Source: Paraburkholderia gardini (lineage in GTDB: Bacteria > Pseudomonadota > Gammaproteobacteria > Burkholderiales > Burkholderiaceae). Taken from it: a DNA stretch of 44,384 bases. The DNA lies in NCBI RefSeq assembly GCF_907164575.1, contig NZ_CAJQYY010000038.1, forward strand, positions 1-44,384, in the 5' to 3' direction. A program made the position numbers and the translations under genes. The notes under the pieces were generated by a model. That model saw only the letters and a program-made list of their open reading frames with translations, did no database searches and was not told where the DNA came from. This document shows positions 1-7,750 of this stretch, one piece after another (position 1 is the stretch's first letter; the number at the start of each line of letters is the position of its first letter).

Positions 1-69
1 TAGGCTTTCATTCACCCTGATTTTACCGCCCCCGGACCATGTCTATAAGAATCAGATAACACGACAAGT

Positions 70-127
70 AGTCTGACGCCGGGGGAGAGCGAGGATCACC
101 GGGTAATCCCCCACCTGGAGTCAGACT
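70..127. repeat. Nested inverted repeat (stem-loop element)
   Basis: AGTCTGAC at 70-77 pairs perfectly with GTCAGACT at 120-127. Inside it GGGGGA (81-86) pairs with TCCCCC (107-112), and inside that a near-palindrome runs from GGATCACC (93) to ATCC (109). Three stacked helices in 58 bp is more than chance would give. The first 271 bp hold no gene I can support. The element could be the end of a mobile element, a structured RNA or a bidirectional terminator; none of these is established. Confidence 0.55.
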
Positions 128-271
128 GATGCGACGCGACGAGCGAAGCTCAGGCGAAGTCATTGTCAACGATTTGAGTCGCACGGTCGGACGACCGGTT
201 GTTGGCTGCGTAATGTCGGACAGGCTGAGGCATTACAGAATCGACCTGCTCGCGTGGCCGTATGACGCCAG

Positions 272-1079
272 TCACGCGGTCGCTTTCCTTACCCCCAGCC
301 TGGACATATCAGTCAGGCATCCATCGTCGAGTGCGGTCACGGGCGTAACGTCACGATGATGGATATGTTCTGGTCGCTTGTCTTTCGTATAACGGTTGGC
401 GACAGGATCCAGGATCAGCGAGAAAATAGCGCGCGTCCAGGGCGAGAGGTTGGGCGGTGATCCGTGGATAAGGCTATCGCCGAAGATCAGCGCAGTGCCC
501 GCCGGTCCTGTCGCAGAAACCAGATCCCGCTTCTCTCCCACCTTCCTGACCACTTCGGTCGGAACCACCCACCACGGGTGACTCGTGGTGACCGTATCGT
601 AATGCGCGTCTGACGCACCAGCCCGATGCGAGCCCCGGATGAAGTACAAAGGCCCGTTGAATTCATTCACGTCATCGAGAAAGACATGCAGGTTGAGCGC
701 CAGCGGTTCCGGCACACCGTCATCGCGATGGTGGGTCGCGAAATCCTGATGCCACTGCCACATTTCTCCAGTGATCGCTTCCTTGACGTTGATCTTCGAC
801 TGCATGACATAGAGATCCGGGCCGGCTATCTGCTGTGCCGGCTCCACGAAACGCGGGTGCCGCACGAGCTTGCCGAAGACTTCGTCGCGCAGGTGAAGAC
901 CGAACGCCGTGCGCACGACGTTACTGTTTTTCTCCTTGACGTTCGCCGCGCTTTCCTCGCTGAAAACGCGGTCCATGGCGCTTAGCAGGACTTCGACCTC
1001 GTCGGTGGAAAAAGAGCTTCGGGAGAATGAGAAAACCATCCTCGTTGAATTGCCGAAGCTGCTCTTGTGCTAGCTGCAT
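272..1079 (-). pseudogene. Phytanoyl-CoA dioxygenase (PhyH) family protein, frameshifted near its start
   Basis: This is a non-haem Fe(II)/2-oxoglutarate dioxygenase of the PhyH family, which hydroxylates small molecules or amino acids. In the main open frame (255 codons from 1039) the metal site is complete: the H-x-D motif (HQD, residues 97-99), a distal His in GDSLIHGS (about 192) and an Arg about 11 residues later. The natural start appears to be ATG at 1079-1077, preceded by GGAGG at 1086-1090. From there the frame reads MQLAQEQLRQFNEDGFLILPKLF, in blocks typical of PhyH N-termini, and then breaks. A run of five A on the plus strand (1009-1013) should be four: with four, KLF joins STDEVEVLL in the frame of the body. 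So this is either a recent one-base frameshift or a sequencing error. If the shift is real, translation from the good ribosome-binding site gives no enzyme. The substrate is unknown. Confidence 0.8.
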
Positions 1080-1091
1080 GGTGGACCTCCG

Positions 1092-1472
1092 AATAAGACG
1101 ATATGAGTATGCGAGACAGACTCAGCTGTGTTCTGTCAGTGCCTTGATGTGCATCGATTAAAGGATAGCCGCCGGTTCAATTAAATAGAAACTAATACTG
1201 TTTAATGAAGGTATAAGTGATGTTGATGTCATATTTCGTGAGCGCCTTAAGTTGCCGGCATCTACGGATAAGCGTCCATTGCGGTGCTAATGTCGATGCG
1301 CGTTCAGGCAGGTTTCCCCAAAGCGTATTCAATGAGCCGGACGCCCGCGGATGAGAAATAGCGCGACCCGATTCCCTCTCAAGGTCCGCGACCTGAAAAA
1401 GGGTATTCCTTGCGGCGAACGCAGCGTCCTGCGCGAGGACCTGAAAATGACGGCGACGGCAACCCGGAAACG
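1092..1472. other. Intergenic stretch with no supported gene
   Basis: This roughly 380 bp spacer is visibly AT-richer between about 1150 and 1240 than the flanking genes. It separates the broken dioxygenase gene from the racemase remnant. A 94-codon open frame on the minus strand shows no recognisable family and no ribosome-binding site, so I do not call it. I see no convincing -35/-10 pair. Confidence 0.5.
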
Positions 1473-2114
1473 TCACTCGCTCGTGTGATACCGGAAATCG
1501 AGATCGCGCAGCCCGATACTGAAATCCAGCGGCGACGAGCCCTGAGCCCTCACTGCATCCTGGATACTCAGGTTCGCTCCACCATCCTCGCCCACGATCG
1601 TGGCCATGTCGCCTGGCGATACGTCGGGATGGCCCGACAGATCAACGACGGTATATTCCAGCGTGACGGAAATGATGCGGGCGAGTCGCCCAGCGATCAG
1701 GACGTGAGCGTCGATGTCAGGACGTGAGCGCGGCATACCATTTGTCCGTCCAATCGCAAGCACACCGGTTCGCGCAACACCCTCGAAGTTGGACCCGTAT
1801 GGATCGTTATCGGCTCTGATCGAGCCTGGATCGATCGGCCGTACCTGGATCAGGCGCGCCCTGATCGCGCGAAGAACGGGAGCCGACTGCGGGGTGATCC
1901 CGTTGTCGGCCGAAAATGAGCGCAAGCCATACAGGAAATGACCCGCACACACCGCAGTGAGACTGTCGTCGATATTCGCCAGCACGTGCGCGCTCGCGCG
2001 GGCCTGCGTCACGCGCAATGCCAGTCCTCGTTGTGCGAGACGTCGAACGAGCGCTTCGAACGCGCGGATTCTGTCTTCAGCCCAATCGGCGTGACCCATG
2101 TCAGCGAAAGGCAC
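1473..2114 (-). pseudogene. Alanine-racemase-like PLP protein, C-terminal remnant
   Basis: The 213-codon frame (GTG at 2114) resembles the second half of fold-type III alanine or broad-specificity amino-acid racemases. It has the end of the TIM barrel (FADMGHADWAEDRIRAFE, then VCAGHFLYGL, resembling the family's 'RpGi-LYG'), followed by the C-terminal beta domain (DAHVLIAGR, TVVDLSGHPDVSPGD). About 150 N-terminal residues, with the PLP-binding lysine, are absent: the frame upstream closes with a stop at 2168-2166, and neighbouring frames show only scraps. The conserved GYADG segment, whose Tyr is the second catalytic base, reads GRTNG here. Both catalytic residues are therefore missing. A non-catalytic paralogue is possible, but next to another broken gene a pseudogene is the simpler reading. 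Confidence 0.65.
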
Positions 2115-2330
2115 TGCGGATCCTCGGGCCCAGATGCAAGCTGCCGCTGTTGCCTGCCCTCGGCATCACCATTGCGTTCGATCGTGCGCGGCCGTCCGCG
2201 CTTGTCGTGGCGTTCGCCGCTCATATCCGGGCCGTTTTGCCGAAGATCCAGCTGACGCGACGAGATGTCGAGTTGAGGCGAAACGGTCGGTATCGGGGCA
2301 GCGCAGATAAAGTCACCGGAAGCGAATTCA

Positions 2331-2355
2331 AAGAGGCCCCTCGTTGGCGGGGCCT
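2331..2355 (-). terminator. Probable intrinsic terminator of the peptide gene
   Basis: AGGCCCC (2334-2340) and GGGGCCT (2349-2355) form a 7-bp GC-rich stem with an 8-base loop. Read on the minus strand it is followed by a short CTTT. It lies 26 bp after the stop of the peptide gene at 2382, suggesting that gene is transcribed alone. The U-tract is short, so termination may be partial. Confidence 0.5.
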
Positions 2356-2381
2356 TGAGCTACGAAATCACCGTGTTTCTG

Positions 2382-2567
2382 TTAGTACGTCACAGAGGTC
2401 CCACTGCCAGTAAAACTGTGCTGGGTAGGAGCGTCATTTGCATAGTCGGAAACGGCCTGGATGATGTTCACGATCTGTTGCGGCAACCTGCCGCCGCTAA
2501 CCGCGGTCATTGCAGTACGATCCATCTCAACGGCTACGGGAAGGTCTTTGATTACCAGCGTGTTCAT
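2382..2567 (-). CDS. Small peptide with Gly-Gly leader (candidate secreted or RiPP-type precursor)
   Basis: The 61-residue product begins MNTLVIKDLPVAVEMDRTAM and continues with AVSGG at residues 22-26, then a 35-residue tail rich in Gln, Asn, Ser and Thr (NIIQAVSDY, SFTGSGTS). An acidic amphipathic leader with alternating hydrophobic residues just before a double glycine is the signature of peptides exported and cleaved by C39-peptidase ABC transporters, and of some RiPP precursors. Similar 'KDLPV-ELDR-AM-AV-GG' starts are, to my recollection, common among small hypothetical proteins of Burkholderiaceae. GGAG lies 7 bases before ATG at 2567, and a hairpin terminator follows, so this looks like a real single-gene unit. 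The tail has no Cys, so a lanthipeptide or disulfide peptide is unlikely. No C39 transporter or modifying enzyme is seen nearby except the decayed dioxygenase and racemase. Function unknown. Confidence 0.65.
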   Translation of the reverse strand: MNTLVIKDLPVAVEMDRTAMTAVSGGRLPQQIVNIIQAVSDYANDAPTQHSFTGSGTSVTY

Positions 2568-2882
2568 TTCGATTCTCCAAGGATAAATGAGTCAGTCAGG
2601 AATGTCAGAGCTTGTTTTGAGGGTGTCCCCACTCCTCGATGAGAATCAACGCAAAGTGCGTGCCAAACGGTGGCACCGCGGTCAGCGATCACACAACTAG
2701 TTGAAAATACTGGATTTTTAATGGCGACCAGTGCGAATTGGCAGGCAGACGTGCGCGCTGCGGCCGGTGGCTCGGATCCAACTTTCCGTCTGGCACTGTG
2801 GGTTAGATCGCGACACATGCGGTCCGCCTGCGTATCCCGTGTTTGTACGATGTCCTCGAGGCGTGGAATCCGATCGAAGCCT

Positions 2883-3005
2883 GACGACAATGAGTCTGTC
2901 GCGGACAGTCTCGCTTTCCTGCTGGACTGCTATGGCCACACATGCTGCTGTGGCCTGCGATGGTGAAACTGCGCTCAGGCTCCTTCCTCATCGAAAAGTC
3001 CGCCG
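2883..3005 (+). pseudogene. Response-regulator receiver domain fragment, frameshifted
   Basis: From 2883 the plus strand reads DDNESVADSLAFLLDCYGHT, the start of a CheY-like receiver domain with its acidic pair and first helix. That frame then stops at 2964-2966. In the next frame the family sequence continues as AVACDGETALRLLPHRK (to about 3000), the beta2 strand and second helix of the same domain. After that, similarity ends. The phospho-acceptor Asp and everything beyond are missing, so this is a relic of a hybrid kinase or response regulator. The preceding 2568-2882 contains open frames on both strands that match nothing I know; I see no supported gene in it. Confidence 0.65.
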
Positions 3006-3031
3006 AAAACCCGCTTACATCTGGGGGCCAC

Positions 3032-3952
3032 TCACTGGTGCTGCGCGACGACCCCGGGAGTCACCGTACGCGTACCCCAACGCACCGTCGCGAGAAGAGA
3101 GGCTACGACGATCAAACCACCTCCAACCCACGCCCCGACCGACAACTGCTCGCCCAGCCACACGCATGCGAATAGCGCACCGAATGCTGGCTCACTTCCC
3201 ATCAACAGCGCTACACGGGTCGGGCTGCTGCGCTTGACTGCATGGTTTTGCGCAAAGAACGCGAACAGTGTGCAGGCCAGCACCAGATAGAACATGCTCG
3301 CCCAGAACATGCCGTGGCCAGCCAACGTCGGCAATGGTTGCCACTGCCGAGGCGCAAACAGTAACGCAGCGATCAGGCTGCCACCCGCGACTGTGCCAGC
3401 CTGCACGACCGTCACAGCCAACGGAGCAAGCGCAACGTCGCGCATGACACGCCTTGTCACGCAGACATTCAGTGCCCTGAGAAACGCAGCCAGAAGAATC
3501 AGCGCGTCACCGGGTCCCGGCTCGGCCACGCCACCGCTGAGTAACCATGCGCCCAGCAACGATAGCGCCACAGCGCCCCATTCCGCGCGCAAAGGCTTTC
3601 TTCGCAGGAGGGCCCATTCCACGAGCGGCGTTAGCACCATGCACAGGCTGATAAGAAACGCAGCGTTTGATGCCCGTGTCAGTAATATCCCAAACGTCTC
3701 GGCCAGAAAAATCCCCAGCAGCAATCCGCCAGCGCCGAATGTGCCCGCCAGCGTTGACGCCTTTACGTACCGCAGCGAGCGCAAGGCGGGCGATAGCACC
3801 ACAAAGGTCAGCCCGAAGCGCAACGCAAGCAGTCCCAGGACCGGATAGAACGCGAGCGCGCCTTTGACGACTCCATAGCTCGTGCCCCACACCATCGCGA
3901 CCACCAGCAGCATCAGGTCGGACAGCCAGAGTAGACGGTTTTGTTTCCGCAT
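3032..3952 (-). CDS. EamA/DMT family transporter
   Basis: An inner-membrane exporter-like protein of about 306 residues with ten hydrophobic segments in two EamA repeats, the normal size and architecture for the family (exporters of amino acids or metabolites). The second repeat ends with a typical helix (WVGGGLIVVASLLATVRW). The frame is open further upstream, but ATG at 3952 is chosen because AGG lies 7 bases before it and the protein then begins just ahead of the first membrane helix. It is divergent from a LysR gene with about 120 bp between them, the usual layout of a regulator and the exporter it controls. The substrate cannot be read from sequence. Confidence 0.85.
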   Translation of the reverse strand: MRKQNRLLWLSDLMLLVVAMVWGTSYGVVKGALAFYPVLGLLALRFGLTFVVLSPALRSLRYVKASTLAGTFGAGGLLLGIFLAETFGILLTRASNAAFLISLCMVLTPLVEWALLRRKPLRAEWGAVALSLLGAWLLSGGVAEPGPGDALILLAAFLRALNVCVTRRVMRDVALAPLAVTVVQAGTVAGGSLIAALLFAPRQWQPLPTLAGHGMFWASMFYLVLACTLFAFFAQNHAVKRSSPTRVALLMGSEPAFGALFACVWLGEQLSVGAWVGGGLIVVASLLATVRWGTRTVTPGVVAQHQ

Positions 3953-4070
3953 GGCAGACCTCGTTATCGGCAAGGTCTGAATTGTCCAGTTTTGCGTTTG
4001 AAATGATAATTGCGGTTGAACGCACATGTTTTATGTCGCATCCGCACAAATTCCCCCCAACGTGATAATC

Positions 4071-4997
4071 ATGCATCCAACCCAGCTTTTCGCGCTGTTA
4101 CCCGACATGGCGACCTTTGCCCGTGTTGTCGATGCGGGCAATTTCTCCGTGGCGGCACGCCAGTTGGGCAGCACACCGTCCACGGTGAGCCGCCAGATCA
4201 AGCGGCTTGAAGAAGCGCTCGGCACACGACTGCTGGAACGCTCGACGCGCAGTGTGCGAGTGACCAGATCGGGCACGCAGGTTTACCGGTATTGTCGCGA
4301 CATGCTTGGCGCCGCATCGGGCGCCGTTGATGCGGCTGGGCAGACCATCGGTCAGCCACGGGGGAGAGTCAGCGTCAGTGCGCCGACGGCTTTTGCCAAA
4401 ACAGTCATCCATCCGCTGATTCCGGGGTTCCTGCGTACGTGGCCGGATGTGGATGTGCAACTGGTATTCGCTGACCACGAAGTCGATCCCCTGCGCGACG
4501 ATGTGGATTTCGTGATCCGCCTGACCAACTCGCCCCCGCCAAATCTTGCAGCCCGACAACTCGGTACGGTGAAATGGGTGCTCTGTGCGTCGTCAGCCTA
4601 TCTCAACGCACACGGCACACCGGCCGAACCTCATGATCTCGCGCAACACGATTGCCTGTATCTCGGCGAAACCGTTGACGACAATCGCTGGCATTTCCGG
4701 CGTGGTACCGATACCCGGATCGTGGAAGTAAAGGGCCGCTATATCGCCAATCACGCGGGCGCGCGGCTCGATGCTGCGTTACAGGACTGGGGCATTGCAA
4801 GCCTGCCTGACTTTGCCGCTGCCGAAGTGTTGCTACGCGGTGGGCTGGTTCAGGTTCTCGCCGATTGGGTATTCGAGGCGCGTGTGTACATGGGCCCGGT
4901 GTGGTTGCTGTATCCGCCCAACCGTTTCTTGCCGCCGAAGGTTAGAGCGCTGATTGACTACCTGGCCGAACATCTACGCGAGACACTGGGCGAATGA
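4071..4997 (+). CDS. LysR family transcriptional regulator
   Basis: About 308 residues. The N-terminal winged helix-turn-helix (FARVVDAGNFSVAARQLG, then STPSTVSRQIKRLEEALG) is standard. A substrate-binding domain of the CrgA-like type follows, with RLT near NLAARQLG and 'LPDFAA' near the end. The frame is open back to 4026, but ATG at 4071 gives the usual short N-terminal lead; a start at 4107 is also possible, and no ribosome-binding site clearly decides. It is divergent from the EamA exporter and probably controls it, with both promoters in 3953-4070. Such regulators usually bind T-N11-A sites; I could not single one out. Confidence 0.85.
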   Translation: MHPTQLFALLPDMATFARVVDAGNFSVAARQLGSTPSTVSRQIKRLEEALGTRLLERSTRSVRVTRSGTQVYRYCRDMLGAASGAVDAAGQTIGQPRGRVSVSAPTAFAKTVIHPLIPGFLRTWPDVDVQLVFADHEVDPLRDDVDFVIRLTNSPPPNLAARQLGTVKWVLCASSAYLNAHGTPAEPHDLAQHDCLYLGETVDDNRWHFRRGTDTRIVEVKGRYIANHAGARLDAALQDWGIASLPDFAAAEVLLRGGLVQVLADWVFEARVYMGPVWLLYPPNRFLPPKVRALIDYLAEHLRETLGE

Positions 4998-5116
4998 CCG
5001 CCTTCTGCCGGTCCGAAGGACCGCTACAGGTCGGGAGTGTGAGTTCGCTGATGCAGGAAGCCGCCACCGTCAGCAACCGTTCGCCCGCGCCTCGTGCAAC
5101 GAATCCCACAATAAAT

Positions 5117-5293
5117 ATGGCTGCCAGACCACGCATACGACGTCGCGCCAACTGGCCCGACAACCTGCACGAGCCGCGTCCGGGCTATTACACCTGGCGC
5201 GATCCGCGCGACGGGAAGACGCACATCCCCGGCCGGATTGACCTCTCGCTCGCGATCTTCGAAGCGCAGGAAGTCAACCGTCGACAGTCGTAA
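5117..5293 (+). pseudogene. Phage-type tyrosine integrase, N-terminal stub
   Basis: From ATG at 5117 the frame reads MAARPRIRRRANWPDNLHEP followed by RPGYYTWRDPRDGKTHIPGR, and ends EAQEVN before a stop at 5291-5293. This is the arm-type DNA-binding domain found at the N-terminus of phage and genomic-island integrases (Pro-rich basic start, GYY-WR-P-DGK, then a helix ending EAN). The core-binding and catalytic domains (R..HxxR..Y) are absent, so only about 58 of some 350-400 residues remain. It marks an old integration or deletion between the LysR gene and selD. No tRNA gene or duplicated attachment core is visible beside it. The rest of the gap to 5461 holds nothing recognisable. Confidence 0.7.
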
Positions 5294-5461
5294 ATACCGG
5301 GATCGAGTAATCCGCTTCGGCGGTGCCGCACCTATCTGGGATCGGCGGCTGACAACACCTTTGCTTCCCTGTCAGGACCTGTCTGTGGAAACTGCGCCCC
5401 AGCGCCGCACACGAACAACCTTCATAATTGCGGCCATCCGAAGCCCAGGAATCGCGCCATC

Positions 5462-6526
5462 ATGACCGACACCCACGCCCGCCCCCATCAATCGCCCCGA
5501 CTCACCAGCCTGTCGCACGGCGGCGGCTGCGGCTGCAAGATCGCCCCCGGCGTCCTCGCCGACCTGCTCAGGCGCAGCGCACCGCTGCCGTTCTTTCCCG
5601 ATCTGCTGGTCGGCAACGATACCGCCGACGACGCCGCCGTCTACAAGCTTAACGACGAGCAGGCAATCGTCGCCACCACCGACTTCTTCATGCCGATCGT
5701 CGACGATCCGTTCGACTTCGGCCGGATCGCCGCCACCAACGCACTGTCCGATGTCTACGCGATGGGCGGCAAGCCGATCATGGCACTCGCCATCGTCGGC
5801 ATGCCAATTAACGTGCTGCCGCACGACGTGATCGCGGCCGTGTTAAAAGGCGGCGAGTCCGTGTGCGCCGAGGCCGGCATTCCGCTCGCCGGCGGCCATT
5901 CGATCGATTCGGTCGAGCCGATCTACGGTCTCGTCGCACTCGGCGTGGTCGATCCGAAGCGCGTCAAACGCAACGCAGGGGCTCAAGCCGGCGACGTGCT
6001 GGTTCTCGGCAAGCCGCTCGGCGTCGGCATTCTGTCGGCGGCGCTCAAGAAGGACCAGCTGGACGCCGCCGGCTACGCCGCGATGATCGGCGCGACGACC
6101 AGACTAAACCGCCCCGGCGTAGAGTTGGCGAGGCTGGACGGCGTGCATGCGCTGACGGATATCACCGGCTTTGGGCTACTCGGCCATACGCTCGAACTGG
6201 CGCGCGGCTCGAATCTGACTGCCCGCGTGCGCTACGCGGATCTGCCGTGGCTGCCGGGCGTGATCGACCTCGCGGAAGCGGGCATTCTGACCGGCGCATC
6301 GGCGCGCAACTGGGCCGCCTACGGCGAAGATGTCGTGCTGCACGCGGCTCTGCCGTCGACGGCGCGCACGCTTCTGACCGACCCGCAAACCTCGGGCGGC
6401 CTGCTGGTTTCGTGCGCACCCGAAACGGTCGACGAAGTGCTTGCGTTGTTCCATGCCGACGGGTTCGGCGACGCGCGCGTCATCGGCGAAATGGTCAGCG
6501 GAGAAAGACGCCTCGAAGTCGTTTAA
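5462..6526 (+). CDS. selD: Selenide, water dikinase
   Basis: SelD makes selenophosphate from selenide and ATP, the selenium donor for selenocysteine and for 2-selenouridine in tRNA. The 354-residue product matches the family along its whole length. The catalytic GGGCGCK segment has Cys23, Cys25 and Lys26, equivalent to E. coli Cys17, Cys19 and Lys20. Conserved blocks LLVGNDTADDAAVY, TTDFFMPIVDDPFDFGRIAA, GGHSID, DITGFGLLGH and DPQTSGG are intact. Start ATG at 5462 is preceded by AGGA. The next gene is mnmH, which uses selenophosphate. No selA, selB, selC or selenoprotein gene is in the window, so in this context tRNA selenation is the visible use of its product. Confidence 0.96.
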   Translation: MTDTHARPHQSPRLTSLSHGGGCGCKIAPGVLADLLRRSAPLPFFPDLLVGNDTADDAAVYKLNDEQAIVATTDFFMPIVDDPFDFGRIAATNALSDVYAMGGKPIMALAIVGMPINVLPHDVIAAVLKGGESVCAEAGIPLAGGHSIDSVEPIYGLVALGVVDPKRVKRNAGAQAGDVLVLGKPLGVGILSAALKKDQLDAAGYAAMIGATTRLNRPGVELARLDGVHALTDITGFGLLGHTLELARGSNLTARVRYADLPWLPGVIDLAEAGILTGASARNWAAYGEDVVLHAALPSTARTLLTDPQTSGGLLVSCAPETVDEVLALFHADGFGDARVIGEMVSGERRLEVV

Positions 6527-6658
6527 CGTGCAAGCGGACGCCGCGCGAAAGCGCGGACCGAAGCATGGGACGAATCAATCACGCATCACACTGGGTCCCG
6601 GCCTGGCCGCGCATGCGATAATTTCGCTCTTTCCGCCGAGCCGCTTTGTCTTTTCCTC

Positions 6659-7726
6659 TTGAAAAACCTTCTCGTCAGCCTCGAAAAAGCAGGTGATTTC
6701 GATGAAATCATCGATGTGCGCACGCCTCTCGAATTTGCGGAAGACCACATTCCGGGTGCGCTCAACGCGCCGGTACTGAGCAACGAAGAACGCGTTCTGG
6801 TCGGCACCACGTACAAGCAGGTCTCGCCGTTCGAAGGCACGCGGATGGGCGCGGCGATGGTCGCGCGCAACATCGCGCATCATCTGGAGACGAGCTTCGC
6901 CGACCGGCCACGCAACTGGCGGCCGCTGATCTACTGCTGGCGCGGCGGCAAACGCTCGGGCTCGGTCACGACACTGTTCAACATGATCGGCTGGCAGGCG
7001 CGCCAGCTGGATGGCGGCTACAAGAGCTACCGGCGCGCCACGCTCGAAGCACTCGATACACTTCCGAAGACCCTGAACTACATCGTGCTTGTCGGCCCGA
7101 CGGGCAGCCGCAAGACGCATTTGCTGTCGGCCCTGAACCAGGCGGGCGCGCAGACGCTCGACCTCGAAGCGCTGGCCGCGCATCGCGGCTCGCTGCTCGG
7201 CGCATGGGCAGGCGTGCCGCAGCCCTCGCAAAAGCGTTTCGACACCCTTCTCGTCAGCGCGCTGCGCGAGTTTGATCCAGGCCGGCCGGTGTTCGTCGAA
7301 GCGGAGAGCCGGCGCATCGGTTCGGTGGCTCTGCCGCTCGCGCTGCTGGACACGTTTCATCAGGGTGCGTGCGTGAAGGTGCTGTCGAGCTGCGAGGATC
7401 GCGCGACGTTCCTGCTGCACGACTACGCGCATCTGTTCGATGACCCCGAGGCGCTCAAGGCGCTGCTGGAACGGATGATCGGCTTGCATAGCCGCGAGCG
7501 CGTCGTGGGCTGGCAGCGGCTCGTCGACGAAAACCGGCGCGCCGAACTGGCCCACGAGCTGATCGAGCGGCATTACGACCCGGCGTATGCACGCAGCAGC
7601 CATCAGCATTTCACGCAGTTGCCGCACGCGCTGCAACTGACTTTTCGCCCCAACGACGCCGATGTCGTCGAGCAGGCAAAGACACTGCTTGCCCAGCTCG
7701 ACGGCCGCGCGCCCACTGTCATCTGA
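6659..7726 (+). CDS. mnmH: tRNA 2-selenouridine synthase MnmH (SelU/YbbB)
   Basis: MnmH converts 5-substituted 2-thiouridine at tRNA position 34 to 2-selenouridine through a geranylated intermediate. The N-terminal rhodanese domain (residues 15-130) has its active Cys93 in IYCWRGGKRSGS. The C-terminal P-loop domain starts near residue 143. The P-loop reads GPTGSRKT: Arg151 stands where the G-x4-G-K-T motif has its last Gly, which is unexpected in an otherwise well-conserved protein. The start taken is TTG at 6659, giving the usual KNLLVSL-EIIDVRTPLEF beginning. There is no clear Shine-Dalgarno, and the frame is open further upstream without a better start. The 132-bp gap from selD suggests co-transcription. 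A 2-nucleotide ATP-site change could weaken catalysis, so this is a candidate partly impaired enzyme. Confidence 0.93.
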   Translation: MKNLLVSLEKAGDFDEIIDVRTPLEFAEDHIPGALNAPVLSNEERVLVGTTYKQVSPFEGTRMGAAMVARNIAHHLETSFADRPRNWRPLIYCWRGGKRSGSVTTLFNMIGWQARQLDGGYKSYRRATLEALDTLPKTLNYIVLVGPTGSRKTHLLSALNQAGAQTLDLEALAAHRGSLLGAWAGVPQPSQKRFDTLLVSALREFDPGRPVFVEAESRRIGSVALPLALLDTFHQGACVKVLSSCEDRATFLLHDYAHLFDDPEALKALLERMIGLHSRERVVGWQRLVDENRRAELAHELIERHYDPAYARSSHQHFTQLPHALQLTFRPNDADVVEQAKTLLAQLDGRAPTVI

Positions 7727-7750
7727 TTAAAACCATCGCTTGAGACCTTC

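Noticed and set aside
129..359. 76-codon plus-strand frame near the left edge
   Set aside because: It overlaps the end of the dioxygenase gene on the other strand and matches no family known to me.
1192..1476. 94-codon minus-strand frame overlapping the racemase remnant's stop
   Set aside because: No recognisable family, no ribosome-binding site, and an unnatural composition; probably a chance frame.
2009..2330. Open minus-strand frame upstream of the racemase remnant, possibly its N-terminal half
   Set aside because: Only weak hints of racemase sequence (IERNG) and no PLP-lysine motif; I could not support extending the pseudogene.
2564..2890. 108-codon minus-strand frame ending at the peptide gene start
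   Set aside because: No family resemblance, and it runs antisense to the receiver-domain relic, which explains part of its openness.
5294..5461. Search for selC (tRNA-Sec) or another tRNA as integration site beside the integrase stub
   Set aside because: No cloverleaf or TPsiC-loop sequence could be found in the spacer.
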